DNA of 64,000 nucleotides from Chitinophagaceae bacterium IBVUCB1. Lineage in GTDB: Bacteria; Bacteroidota; Bacteroidia; Chitinophagales; Chitinophagaceae. Position numbers and translations under genes: made by a program. Shown here in pieces: positions 45,647 through 54,697 of the stretch. The stretch's first letter is position 1, and every line of letters starts with the position of its first letter. The notes under the pieces were generated by a model. It saw nothing but the letters and a program-made list of their open reading frames with translations. It had not been told where the DNA came from and did no database searches. The stretch is from contig NFUW01000002.1 of assembly GCA_002127285.1 (NCBI GenBank), positions 257,744-321,743 on the forward strand. The letters run 5' to 3'.

Positions 45647-46153
45647 ATGAAAAAAATCTTGTTATTCGTTGCCTGCGGCTTCTTTGCATTGAACGTTGCT
45701 ACGGCACAAACTACCAAATTCGGCCATATAGACTCTCGCGAGCTATTGAAAGCCATGCCCGAAATGACGAAAGCTGAAAACGACATACAGGCATATGCAA
45801 AAACTTTTCAAGATCAGCTACAGACGATGAGTACTGAATATGAAAAGAAAGTAAAAGAATATCAGGCCGGCGAAAAGACTATGACGGATGCCGTGAAGGA
45901 AGTGAAAGTAAAAGAAATACAGGATTTGGAAGGCCGTATACAAAGTACTAACCAAAGCGCACAGGAAAAAGTAGAAAAGAAAAGGCAGGAACTATTGCAG
46001 CCAATACTTGATAAAGCTGAAAAAGCCATTAAAGAAGTAGCAAAGGAAAAGGCATTTGATTATGTTTTTGATTCCAGCAATGGTAGCCTGTTACATTCTC
46101 GCGACTCTGACAATCTGTTGCCATTGGTAAAAGCTAAGTTGGGTATCAAGTAA
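45647..46153 (+). CDS. OmpH/Skp family periplasmic chaperone (second copy)
   Basis: The 168-residue protein has a signal peptide (ending VATAQ) and the same Skp architecture as its neighbour: FGHIDSRELLKAMPEMTKAENDIQAYAKTFQDQLQTMSTEYEKKVKEYQAGEKTMTDAVKEVKVKEIQDLEGRIQ, then a helical arm and KAFDYVFDSSNGSLLHSRDSDNLLPLVKAKLGI. It differs enough from the first copy to be an old duplication, which is common in Bacteroidota. It ends the uppS-bamA-ompH-ompH unit at a strong terminator. Confidence 0.93.
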   Translation: MKKILLFVACGFFALNVATAQTTKFGHIDSRELLKAMPEMTKAENDIQAYAKTFQDQLQTMSTEYEKKVKEYQAGEKTMTDAVKEVKVKEIQDLEGRIQSTNQSAQEKVEKKRQELLQPILDKAEKAIKEVAKEKAFDYVFDSSNGSLLHSRDSDNLLPLVKAKLGIK

Positions 46154-46172
46154 CATAGGTATCTGATAATAT

Positions 46173-46209
46173 AAAAAACGAGCCTAGATATTATCGAGGC
46201 TCGTTTTTT
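46173..46209 (+). terminator. Terminator of the bamA-ompH operon
   Basis: A 13-bp stem (AAAAAACGAGCCT / AGGCTCGTTTTTT, loop of 11) with a T run on the plus strand ends the operon. Confidence 0.88.
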
Positions 46210-46225
46210 ATATTGGTATGATAAG

Positions 46226-46260
46226 AATAAAAAGAGCGGATACAATCCGCTCTTTTTATT
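46226..46260 (-). terminator. Terminator of the S41 protease gene
   Basis: A 15-bp stem (AATAAAAAGAGCGGA / TCCGCTCTTTTTATT, loop of 5) directly follows the S41 stop at 46277 on the minus strand. Back-to-back terminators separate the convergent units. Confidence 0.88.
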
Positions 46261-46276
46261 AGAGTAAGCTATGCCG

Positions 46277-48442
46277 CTACTTCATACCAGTACCCATATT
46301 CACTTTCATATTGGGCGTTATCATGTCGTTGATGATGTTGACTGTTTCAGACAGGTAGATGTCTTTCTTCAATGCTTTCATCCAGTCTTCATTTCTTTTA
46401 ATGGTGGTGCTATCCAGATTGATGCGTGCTAAATCTGCTTGCGGGTTTACCACGTTCAGCTTAGTTGTCTTTTTCTCCAGTTCTTCTATTTTTTTGCTGA
46501 TGCTGTTAGCTTCTTCCAACTCTTTTCGGTAGCCCGCTTCGCTGAGAGATGCGATGCTGTTTTCTTCCATCTTCTGTATTCGTACTGCATTTTCTTTTAC
46601 GAGTGAGAATGTTGGATTGCTTTCAATGCGCTTCTTACTATTTGCCGCCAGTTCTTTTACGTTTACCGGGTTGCTGACAGGGGTGTAGCGGGCAGCAGGT
46701 ATTTCATCCCACTTCATGGCAGCTTTGTCGCGGCGTTCACCTACATCTATATGTTCATAATTATCGGGCAACATAATATCAGGCGTTACACCTTTCAATT
46801 GTGTAGAGCCACCGTTTACACGATAAAACTTCTGAATAGTCAATTTAAGTGAACCGATGGTGTCTGTTGATATAACACGCTTGCCAGCTGCAATACTTGC
46901 CAGCCAGCTGTTGTATTCGTCCAGCGATATTACTTTCTGTACCGTACCCTTGCCAAATGTGGTAGAACCCACCACTACGGCACGCTTATAGTCTTGCATG
47001 GCAGCCGCCAATATCTCTGATGCTGATGCGCTCCCTACATTTACCATAATAGCCAGCGGGCCATCGTAGAGCGTACCGCCCTGCGGGTCGTCGAGTTGTG
47101 TAGCACTGTTTCCGTTTGTTTTTACCTGTACCATAGGGCCTTTGTCTATAAACAATCCACCCATATTTACTACATCACTCAGCGAGCCACCGCCATTGCC
47201 ACGCAGGTCGAGGATGATACCGGCAACACCTTCGTTTTTGAGTTTTGATATTTCCAAAGCCACATCATCGGAACACCTGCGTCCACCAGCCTGTTGAAAA
47301 TCTGCATAGAATTCGGGCAGGTAGATGTAGCCTATTTTGCCTTTCGTGCTATTAATAATAGCAGACTTGGCAAATGTTTCTTCTTTCTCTACAATATCGC
47401 GGATGATGGGTATCACTTTAGTAGCACCGCTTACTTGCTTTACAGTCAGCCTAACTTCTGTGCCACGTTTACCGCGTATTATTTTTACTACATCATCTAT
47501 GTCATATCCTTGCACATCTACAGGTTCGGCATTGCCTTGCGCTACTTTCGTTATCTCATCACCTGCTTTCAGTTCGCCTTGTTTCCAGCAGGGGCTGCCG
47601 GGTATTATCTGCACTATCTTTACCTTGCCATCCTCATCGCGCAGTTGCGCACCTATACCAAAGAATGTACCGGACATTTGCTCGTCAAACAATGCTTTAT
47701 CAACAGGTGGAAAGTAATCTGTATGCGGATCGTGCGTACCGGCCATGCTATTTACAAAGAATGTAAAGCGGTCATCGTCTTTCAGTTTGCGTACACGTTT
47801 GAAGTAAAAGTCCATGTTCTTCTTTACAGCTACACGGGCTATTGAGTCGAATTGTTTATCTGTGTAAACTGTCTTGAGCGATGTGTCTTTGTTCTCCTGT
47901 TTCTTTTTCTGGTCGTCTTTCAGTTCTACATATTTTGCCAATATTCTGTGCTTGATGTATTTGTTCCAGCGGTATTTCAATTCGTTACTATCCTTAGCGT
48001 ATGGTATCTTTTCACCATTCATATTAATGGTTTCTTCGGTATTGAAGTTGAAAGACTCTTTCATAGCAGACTGATAAAAACGCTCTGCATCGTTAAGGCG
48101 TAGCTTATACAGTTCGTTGAATTCATTAAAGTATGCTACCACATTTTCGCCCTCGCCATCTTCCAATATGAACTCATATTTTTTCAGCTTGTTTACATCT
48201 GCCTGGGTTATCACACGCTTGTCATAGTCCATAGCGGTGAGTATTTTATTGAATGCAACAGACGAAAAGGAGTCGTCCATCAGACGTGGTTCATAGTGAT
48301 TTTGAGATATGGCTTTTAATACTGTTTTTATCACCAATTTGCGTTTATCGTCTTCCGTCTGCGCATTGGTAGTATAGGTAAATGAAAAGAAAGCGGCTAA
48401 TGCCGATAGTATCAATAATGGTATTAAAATCTTATTCTTCAT
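46277..48442 (-). CDS. C-terminal processing peptidase, S41 (Prc/Tsp-like)
   Basis: Periplasmic serine protease that trims or degrades tagged proteins. The 721-residue protein starts MKNKILIPLLILSALAAFFSFTYTTNAQ (signal peptide). It has an N-terminal helical domain, a PDZ domain (about 235-330, around GIGAQLRDEDGKVKIVQIIPGSPCWKQG) and an S41 catalytic domain. The nucleophile Ser is in GSASASEILAAAMQDY and the Lys base in GSTTFGKGTVQ. The C-terminal part (about 560-700) matches the Prc-type family extension. The start 48442 is chosen over an upstream ATG at 48463 that would add seven residues before the signal. Confidence 0.95.
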   Translation of the reverse strand: MKNKILIPLLILSALAAFFSFTYTTNAQTEDDKRKLVIKTVLKAISQNHYEPRLMDDSFSSVAFNKILTAMDYDKRVITQADVNKLKKYEFILEDGEGENVVAYFNEFNELYKLRLNDAERFYQSAMKESFNFNTEETINMNGEKIPYAKDSNELKYRWNKYIKHRILAKYVELKDDQKKKQENKDTSLKTVYTDKQFDSIARVAVKKNMDFYFKRVRKLKDDDRFTFFVNSMAGTHDPHTDYFPPVDKALFDEQMSGTFFGIGAQLRDEDGKVKIVQIIPGSPCWKQGELKAGDEITKVAQGNAEPVDVQGYDIDDVVKIIRGKRGTEVRLTVKQVSGATKVIPIIRDIVEKEETFAKSAIINSTKGKIGYIYLPEFYADFQQAGGRRCSDDVALEISKLKNEGVAGIILDLRGNGGGSLSDVVNMGGLFIDKGPMVQVKTNGNSATQLDDPQGGTLYDGPLAIMVNVGSASASEILAAAMQDYKRAVVVGSTTFGKGTVQKVISLDEYNSWLASIAAGKRVISTDTIGSLKLTIQKFYRVNGGSTQLKGVTPDIMLPDNYEHIDVGERRDKAAMKWDEIPAARYTPVSNPVNVKELAANSKKRIESNPTFSLVKENAVRIQKMEENSIASLSEAGYRKELEEANSISKKIEELEKKTTKLNVVNPQADLARINLDSTTIKRNEDWMKALKKDIYLSETVNIINDMITPNMKVNMGTGMK

Positions 48443-48579
48443 GAATCGTAACATAAACCTCAATTAAATTAAGCTATTAAAACAAATGTAACTGATTTAG
48501 CGTTAATAAAAAGCTAATGAAACCCACTGGTAAATGCCCTTAAAAGGGGGATTTTTGACAGTATAACGTAAATTGCACA

Positions 48580-49320
48580 ATGATTGTTGGTATGAAGCAG
48601 GTTTACTACAAAGACTTAGGGTTGATAGAATATGGCGATGCATGGCAAATACAGGAAGCCCTGATGAAGAAAGGGCTGGACGTAAAAGCATCGTGGTATA
48701 ACAATGCCGGTACTGAAACCACGCATACTGAAACCATTGATAATTACCTGCTGCTTTGCAATCACGCGCACGTATATACACTTGGCAAAAGCGGACACCC
48801 CGAAAACCTATTGGTAAACGATACACGCCTGCAACAGATTGGTGCTACGTTTTATAAAACCAACAGAGGTGGCGATATTACGTATCATGGGCCGGGGCAG
48901 TTGGTGGGCTATCCTATACTGGATTTAGAGCAGTTTTATACAGACCTTGGCAAGTATATGCGAAATCTGGAAGAAGTTATCATACAAACCATTGCAGCAT
49001 TTGGCATACAGGCAGGCAGGCTACAGGGTGCAACAGGTGTGTGGCTGGATGCAGACGATGCAAACAAAGCACGTAAAATATGCGCTATGGGCGTACGCAG
49101 CAGCCGATGGATAACCATGCATGGCTTTGCGCTCAATATCAATGCTGATTTACAATATTTTGACAATATAGTGCCGTGCGGCATCAGCGATAAGAAAGTT
49201 ACTTCGATGCACAAGGAATTGGGGCAGCATGTAGATGAGGAAGAAGTGAAACAGGTATTGAAAAACTGTTTTGAAACAGTATTTGAATGCAGCTTAGTTA
49301 ATGATTTGGTAACACAATAA
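48580..49320 (+). CDS. lipB: Octanoyl-[acyl-carrier-protein] transferase LipB
   Basis: It moves octanoate from acyl carrier protein to lipoyl domains in lipoate synthesis. The 246-residue protein has NRGGDITYHGPGQLVGYPILDL, KICAMGVRSSRWITMHGFALNI with the catalytic Lys, and FDNIVPCGISDKKVTSM with the reactive Cys. Start options are ATG 48580 or ATG 48592 (MKQVYYKDLG); the shorter one gives a more typical start. It is consistent with the lpdA gene at 53205, although not adjacent. Confidence 0.95.
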   Translation: MIVGMKQVYYKDLGLIEYGDAWQIQEALMKKGLDVKASWYNNAGTETTHTETIDNYLLLCNHAHVYTLGKSGHPENLLVNDTRLQQIGATFYKTNRGGDITYHGPGQLVGYPILDLEQFYTDLGKYMRNLEEVIIQTIAAFGIQAGRLQGATGVWLDADDANKARKICAMGVRSSRWITMHGFALNINADLQYFDNIVPCGISDKKVTSMHKELGQHVDEEEVKQVLKNCFETVFECSLVNDLVTQ

Positions 49321-49361
49321 CTAAGTAGCAGCTATTATATTAGTTGTTCTTTTCATAAGCA

Positions 49362-49994
49362 ATGCAAGATAAAATAACATACCACTGGGGCGACAGGCAC
49401 TTGCAAATAGTGCTTGGCAACCGCATTGCGCCTCGCATCAAAGCGTTGTATTGGGGCGAGTTTGTGCTGACATTGGGTATGGCTACTGTGTTCTTAATGC
49501 AGTCGTTACCTATGTTAACGGATGTAATACATTTTGTATCGGGTATTGGTGCTGCGTTTTTGTACGCATTGGCAGCCTACAGGTTTCTATCGCGCATGAT
49601 GTATAGAGAAGAATTGTGGCTGGATGATGAATATATGATGGTAGTGAGCACAACACCGTTTAAAAGAAAAGTAAGCAAATACAGTTGGGACGGTATAGGA
49701 CCACTGCACTATGCAGGCAAGCTAATGAAAACTGACCATCCGCTGAAAGGGCAGTGTTATGATTATTTCGGGTTTGAAACACAAGAGCAACTGATACAGA
49801 ATATACACGACGAGGGCAACCTGTATTTTAACTACGAGGGTTTTGCTGTACGCTTTGCACGTGGTGTGTATAGCTGGCATGCAGAGGAAATGGTGCGTAT
49901 TATGAAACTGTTTGCAGGCAACAATCTGCGCCTTGCACCCGAATGGAAACAACTGATGCAGCAAACCAGTTACGATATGGAAGGCGAGGCTTAG
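49362..49994 (+). CDS. Unknown membrane protein with two helices and a PH-like domain
   Basis: The 210-residue protein is not recognised. It has a short soluble start, two hydrophobic segments (about 30-47 and 56-73, GEFVLTLGMATVFLMQSLPM and VSGIGAAFLYALAAYRFL), then a mixed alpha/beta region with ELWLDDEYMMVVSTTPFKRKVSKYSWDGIGPLHYAG. That layout resembles bacterial PH-like membrane proteins, but this is a guess. Its stop overlaps the convergent gene at 49991 by 4 bp. lipB lies 41 bp upstream on the same strand. Confidence 0.6.
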   Translation: MQDKITYHWGDRHLQIVLGNRIAPRIKALYWGEFVLTLGMATVFLMQSLPMLTDVIHFVSGIGAAFLYALAAYRFLSRMMYREELWLDDEYMMVVSTTPFKRKVSKYSWDGIGPLHYAGKLMKTDHPLKGQCYDYFGFETQEQLIQNIHDEGNLYFNYEGFAVRFARGVYSWHAEEMVRIMKLFAGNNLRLAPEWKQLMQQTSYDMEGEA

Positions 49995-50773
49995 TAAATG
50001 GTTACAAACCCTGTTTCCAGTTCTTTACGGTCTTCTCTCAGCTCAAATTTATAGATGCCCTTTCGCTGAAAATTGCGCTTATCTATAATTATCATGGCAT
50101 CTGTAACACGGTTTATTTCCAATACTTTCTTGTCTTCGTTATTGTAAAAGTATATGGCGTAGTGATGCGACCTGTATTCTGGTATCTCCACATTTACATG
50201 CCCTGTAAAGGGATTGGTAAAAACATACTGCGATTTGATGTAAGACAGCCCGTCTTCCGTTGCTTCTTCGGGTATATCAAGCGTTATTTTGGGTGGTGGC
50301 GGTGGTGGAACATCAACTTGTGTAACCTCTGATGTGGTTACTTCTACTTCAGTTTTTACAGGTTCAATTTTAATATTAGCTACCAGCTTTTGTAAGGAAT
50401 CGTTAGGTGCCAGCACACGTGCATTAAGTATGTCTGCGCTATCAACCATTATTTTGAAACGGTTGCTATACCATGTGAGGTCTGAATTGAAAACGATATA
50501 CAGGCGATACCAGTTTTTGCCCGGCTTTGGGTGACCATCAATATATGCCTGCGGACCTTTTTTCAGATTTCTTACAAGGCCAAGCGTTACGAAATTATAG
50601 ACACTATCCGAAGAGCGTTGTACGGCAATAGATTTGATGCCATCGTATTGGCAGTTCCAGCTAATGACATTGATACCCTTGTCTGACGACCCCGTAATAT
50701 CGGGCAGGGTAGGCTGCGAGGTGGCAACAACTGATGCAAAAAGCAGGACAATAAACGATACAAACCGAACCAT
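49991..50773 (-). CDS. Unknown secreted protein, proline-rich linker
   Basis: The 260-residue protein has a signal peptide (about 1-20, ending VATSQ). A first domain has the pattern of a fibronectin-like beta fold (GINVISWNCQYDGIKSIAVQRSSDSVYNFVTLGLV, GKNWYRLYIVFNSDLTWYSNRFKIMVDS). A linker with six prolines in a row (PPPPPP, about 153-158) leads to a second beta domain (IKSQYVFTNPFTGHVNVEIPEYRSHHYAIYFYNNEDKKVLEINRV). No sorting domain is seen. It may act with other envelope proteins; no function can be assigned. The gene is convergent with the previous one. Confidence 0.65.
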   Translation of the reverse strand: MVRFVSFIVLLFASVVATSQPTLPDITGSSDKGINVISWNCQYDGIKSIAVQRSSDSVYNFVTLGLVRNLKKGPQAYIDGHPKPGKNWYRLYIVFNSDLTWYSNRFKIMVDSADILNARVLAPNDSLQKLVANIKIEPVKTEVEVTTSEVTQVDVPPPPPPKITLDIPEEATEDGLSYIKSQYVFTNPFTGHVNVEIPEYRSHHYAIYFYNNEDKKVLEINRVTDAMIIIDKRNFQRKGIYKFELREDRKELETGFVTIY

Positions 50774-50872
50774 CCGCCAAACCTACACCAAAAAACGATT
50801 GGATAAAAACAGCGAAACAAGATTTTATTTTCCCTAACATTTGCCATAATTCAGCCATATAGCCATCGGGTA

Positions 50873-50904
50873 TTTGTACAAACAACAAATTCTTTATAGG
50901 TTTG
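50873..50904 (+). promoter_or_regulatory. Candidate promoter for the APC permease gene
   Basis: TTTG at 50873-50876 and TAGGTTTG at 50897-50904 are exactly 20 bp apart. The box precedes the ATG at 50923 by 18 nt and argues against a TTG start at 50902 inside the box. Confidence 0.6.
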
Positions 50905-50922
50905 AAAGCATATCTAACTACT

Positions 50923-52572
50923 ATGGGTTTATTTGTAAGGAAACCATTGAACCAACTACTTGCCGAAGCATCTGAGTCGGATAAAGGGTTGAAGAAAACA
51001 TTATCTGCATCTGCACTGGTAGCCCTTGGTATAGGTGCTATTATAGGTGCGGGCTTGTTTTCCATAACAGGCGGTGCGGCTGCTACCAATGCAGGCCCTG
51101 CTATCACTATATCATTTATAGTAGCGGCTTTGGGTTGTGCTTTTGCTGGCTTATGTTATGCCGAGTTTGCATCTATGATACCGATAGCGGGTAGCGCATA
51201 TACCTATAGCTACGCTACAATGGGTGAGTTCCTTGCATGGATTATAGGTTGGGATTTGGTGTTGGAATATGCAGTTGGTTCTGCTACGGTAGCTATTAGC
51301 TGGTCGAGGTATCTGGTAAAGTTTCTGGAATACTTTAATATTCATTTAGGGCCGGAGTTTACCTCATCGCCATTTGATGGTGGTATAATTAATATACCTG
51401 CAGTATTTATTATTATACTAATGTCTCTGTTGCTGATGCGGGGCACTAAAGAGTCTGCATTTGTAAACGGATTGATAGTAACGCTGAAAGTAATTGTGGT
51501 GCTTGTGTTTATAGCACTTGGCTGGCAATATATACGCCCAGAAAACTACACTCCATATATACCTGATAATACTGGCACATTTGGCGAGTTTGGGTTTAGT
51601 GGCATCGTACGTGCTGCGGCTATTGTGTTTTTTGCTTATATCGGTTTTGACGCGGTATCTACAGCCGCACAAGAGTCTAAGAACCCTAAGCGGGATATGC
51701 CGATTGGTATATTATTGTCTTTGTTTATCTGTACGATACTGTACATACTCTTTGCACATGTAATGACAGGCGTGGCAAATTATAAAGACTTTGCCGGCAA
51801 GGACGGCATAGCTCCTGTAGCAGTAGCCATAGATAATATGGGCAAAGCCGGTGCAGATGGTGTCATTACCCCCGACTACCCGTGGTTGAACAAGGCTATT
51901 ATTATTGCCATACTGGCGGGTTATTCATCGGTAATTATGGTGATGCTGATGGGGCAATCGCGCGTGTTTTTCTCTATGAGTAAAGATGGTTTGTTGCCCA
52001 AAGTATTCTCTGAAGTGCATCCCAAGTTTCGTACTCCGGCACGCAACAACTTCTTATTCATGTTGTTCGTAAGCATCTTCGCCGCATTCGTACCTGCAAG
52101 GGTGGTAGGCGAGATGACCAGTATCGGTACGCTGTTTGCCTTTATACTTGTATGTGTGGGTGTAATAGTAATGCGCAACAAGATGCCTGAAGCTCCCCGT
52201 GCATTCCGTACACCGCTTGTACCTTTGGTGCCTATCTTGGGTATTGTTACTTGTTTGTTTATGATGGTATTCTTACCGCTCGATACATGGATACGCCTTG
52301 TAGCATGGATGATGATAGGATTTGATATATATCTGTTCTACGGCATGAAAAACAGCTATCTGAATAAAGGCGCGTTTAACAATAAGAGTTACAAAACAGT
52401 TTCTATGACGGGCTTGGCAATGGTTGCTATTTTGGTGGTAGTTGCCATATTGCATCATCAAGATCCTGCTGTAGATGATACGGGATTATATTATTTCTCG
52501 CTTGGCTTTGCAGCACTGCATACGCTACTGTATTTGTTTACTATGGGTAGGGGTAAGGCACAATCGGCATAA
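50923..52572 (+). CDS. APC superfamily amino-acid permease
   Basis: The 549-residue protein starts MGLFVRKPLNQLLAEASESDKGLKKTLSASALVALGIGAIIGAGLFSITGGAAA, the usual start of the cationic amino-acid transporter branch. It has about twelve to fourteen helices, with FFAYIGFDAVSTAAQESKNPKRDMPIGIL and MSKDGLLPKVFSEVHPKFRTPARNN as family markers. These fit the YfnA/CAT-like subgroup. The substrate is probably an amino acid or polyamine; it cannot be fixed here. It converges with the flavin-reductase-like gene (5 bp between stops). Confidence 0.92.
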   Translation: MGLFVRKPLNQLLAEASESDKGLKKTLSASALVALGIGAIIGAGLFSITGGAAATNAGPAITISFIVAALGCAFAGLCYAEFASMIPIAGSAYTYSYATMGEFLAWIIGWDLVLEYAVGSATVAISWSRYLVKFLEYFNIHLGPEFTSSPFDGGIINIPAVFIIILMSLLLMRGTKESAFVNGLIVTLKVIVVLVFIALGWQYIRPENYTPYIPDNTGTFGEFGFSGIVRAAAIVFFAYIGFDAVSTAAQESKNPKRDMPIGILLSLFICTILYILFAHVMTGVANYKDFAGKDGIAPVAVAIDNMGKAGADGVITPDYPWLNKAIIIAILAGYSSVIMVMLMGQSRVFFSMSKDGLLPKVFSEVHPKFRTPARNNFLFMLFVSIFAAFVPARVVGEMTSIGTLFAFILVCVGVIVMRNKMPEAPRAFRTPLVPLVPILGIVTCLFMMVFLPLDTWIRLVAWMMIGFDIYLFYGMKNSYLNKGAFNNKSYKTVSMTGLAMVAILVVVAILHHQDPAVDDTGLYYFSLGFAALHTLLYLFTMGRGKAQSA

Positions 52573-52577
52573 TCACC

Positions 52578-53075
52578 TCACTTCCCCGAACGGATAATAC
52601 CATTTTTTCGCAGGTGCTCCAGTGTCAACGGGGCACCTGCTTTGTTATTGGCATAAGCCTTTACGCTGGCTATCAGCAAATCATGGTCGCCGCCGGTTGT
52701 TATGATTGCTTGCTTTTCCAACAGCAGGTAAGCAGCCGCTTCTTTCAGTACAGGGATGCCTTGCCATTGGGCAATCAGGTTTTTGCTTTGCAGGTACTTT
52801 AATTTGTCGGTAGTACTACCACTGTGTTTCCCCAGATAGTTAACCAGTTTATATTGGCTTTCGTGCAGTAGCTGTAATACAAATACATCTTCCTGCATCA
52901 TATTGTTATGCGTATGGGTATTGTGATACACTGCTATCGCATACATTTTGGGCTGCATACTGATGGCGGTTACATAGGTGCAGATATTCATATTGTACCT
53001 GCCATTGCTGCTTGTTACAAGGCTATAAACAGCCTCTGCAGTCCTGTTCCAAGGTTTGGTTTTGAGCGATGCCAT
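52578..53075 (-). CDS. Flavin reductase-like (FMN-binding split barrel) protein
   Basis: The 165-residue protein starts MASLKTKPWNRTAEAVYSLVTSSNGRYNMNICTYVTAISMQPKMYAIAVYHNTHTHNNM, which fits the FMN-binding split-barrel (flavin reductase-like) fold. A second half has VLQLLHESQYKLVNYLGKHSG and a late AAAYLLLEKQAIITTGGDHDLLIASV. The substrate and partner oxidase are unknown. The start at 53075 drops a hydrophobic six-residue extension; either ATG is possible. It is divergent from lpdA. Confidence 0.72.
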   Translation of the reverse strand: MASLKTKPWNRTAEAVYSLVTSSNGRYNMNICTYVTAISMQPKMYAIAVYHNTHTHNNMMQEDVFVLQLLHESQYKLVNYLGKHSGSTTDKLKYLQSKNLIAQWQGIPVLKEAAAYLLLEKQAIITTGGDHDLLIASVKAYANNKAGAPLTLEHLRKNGIIRSGK

Positions 53076-53204
53076 CAGTATAAATACAATCAACGGGCAT
53101 ATATGTTGCAGCTACGGCTTTTCGCTTTTATCTATACCATTATTTACCTACATTTGTCCGTTCAATTTTCAGAATACATTTTATTATTTTAAAATATTTG
53201 CTTT

Positions 53205-54611
53205 ATGGCGTATGATGTAATAGTAGTAGGTAGCGGTCCCGGTGGTTATGTAGCTGCCATCCGTGCCACTCAATTGGGTTATAAAACAGCAATTGTAGAA
53301 AGAGAAAGCCTTGGCGGTATATGCCTCAACTGGGGTTGTATCCCTACCAAAGCGCTCATTAAATCGGCACAAGTGCTGGAATATCTTTCTCATGCGCAAG
53401 ACTATGGCATTATAGCTGGCGAGTCTAAGGCTGATTTCAATGCGGTTATTAAACGTAGCCGTGGTGTAGCCGATAAAATGAGCAAGGGTATTCAGTTTCT
53501 GATGAAGAAGAACAAGATAGATGTGCTGATGGGCATGGGCAAACTGAATGCGAAGAAAGAAGTAGAAGTGACAGGTGCCGATGGCAAAACAACTGCCTAC
53601 GCAGCCAGGCATGTAATACTGGCTACCGGCGGACGTGCTCGTCAACTGCCCAACCTGCCTATAGATGGCAAGAAGATAATAGGCTATCGTGAAGCAATGA
53701 ACCTGCCAACGCAACCAAAATCTATGATTGTAGTAGGTAGCGGTGCGATAGGTGTTGAGTTTGCCTATGTGTACAATAGCATGGGTACTAAAGTGACCAT
53801 TGTAGAATTTATGCCACGCATAGTACCTGTAGAAGACGAAGACATATCGAAAGAGTTGGAGAAGATATATAAGAAGAAGGGCATGACCATCATGACCAAT
53901 GCATCTGTAGAAAAAGTAGAGGCTAAAGGTGCAGGAGTGGTAGCACATGTGAAAACGGCTGATGGTATGACAACGCTGGAAGCTGATGTAGTATTGAGCG
54001 CGGTAGGTGTTTCTTCTAATATAGAAAACATAGGATTGGAAACATTAGGCATCAAAACGGAGAAAGATAAAGTAACGGTAGATAAATACTACAACACAAA
54101 TGTAGCGGGCATCTACGCTATTGGCGACATAGTGCCGGGGCAGGCATTGGCACACGTGGCCATGAAAGAAGCGGTGATATGTATCGAGGCGATTGCCAAT
54201 AAAGAAGGAAAATACCATCATGCACCAGAGGCGTTGGATTATAACAATGTACCTGGCTGTACATACTGCTCTCCTGAAATAGCCTCTGTTGGTATGACTG
54301 AAAAGCAAGCCAAAGAAGCAGGCTACGAAGTGAAAGTGGGTAAATTCCCATTCAGCGCATCGGGCAAAGCGAGTGCGGCAGGTGCTAATGAGGGTTTTGT
54401 GAAAGTGATATTTGATGCTAAGTATGGCGAATGGCTGGGTACGCACATGATAGGTGCGAACGTAACGGAAATCATTGCACAAACAGTAGCCAGCCGCAAG
54501 CTGGAAACTACATGGCAAGAGCAATTAGATACCATCTTCCCACATCCTACAATGAGCGAAGCGGTAAAAGATGCCATAGAAGTTGCACTTGGCGAGGCGA
54601 TACATCTGTAA
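53205..54611 (+). CDS. lpdA: Dihydrolipoyl dehydrogenase (E3)
   Basis: FAD-dependent E3 subunit of 2-oxoacid dehydrogenase complexes, reoxidising dihydrolipoamide with NAD. The 468-residue protein has the FAD loop VIVVGSGPGGYVAA, redox-active Cys40/Cys45 in GGICLNWGCIPTKA, the NAD loop IVVGSGAIGVEFAYVYNSMG and the FAD motif AIGDIVPGQALAHVA. It ends with the dimer-interface HPTMSEAVKDAIEVALGEAIHL. Length and all key residues are normal. No E1/E2 genes are next to it. A strong terminator follows. Confidence 0.97.
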   Translation: MAYDVIVVGSGPGGYVAAIRATQLGYKTAIVERESLGGICLNWGCIPTKALIKSAQVLEYLSHAQDYGIIAGESKADFNAVIKRSRGVADKMSKGIQFLMKKNKIDVLMGMGKLNAKKEVEVTGADGKTTAYAARHVILATGGRARQLPNLPIDGKKIIGYREAMNLPTQPKSMIVVGSGAIGVEFAYVYNSMGTKVTIVEFMPRIVPVEDEDISKELEKIYKKKGMTIMTNASVEKVEAKGAGVVAHVKTADGMTTLEADVVLSAVGVSSNIENIGLETLGIKTEKDKVTVDKYYNTNVAGIYAIGDIVPGQALAHVAMKEAVICIEAIANKEGKYHHAPEALDYNNVPGCTYCSPEIASVGMTEKQAKEAGYEVKVGKFPFSASGKASAAGANEGFVKVIFDAKYGEWLGTHMIGANVTEIIAQTVASRKLETTWQEQLDTIFPHPTMSEAVKDAIEVALGEAIHL

Positions 54612-54650
54612 TGGCAGAATGACAGAATTACTAAATGAAAAATGAATATT

Positions 54651-54680
54651 AAAGGCTGCCAATCGGCAGCCTTTGTTTTA
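54651..54680 (+). terminator. Terminator of lpdA
   Basis: A 10-bp stem (AAAGGCTGCC / GGCAGCCTTT, loop of 4) followed by GTTTTA lies 40 bp past the lpdA stop and just before the convergent DUF1501 stop at 54698. Confidence 0.85.
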
Positions 54681-54697
54681 TTGATGTCTGTATGCTA

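Noticed and set aside
53184-53948. 254-codon minus-strand frame opposite lpdA
   Set aside because: It lies wholly antisense to a well-identified enzyme, has odd composition (many His, Tyr, Cys) and no domain; a codon-bias shadow.
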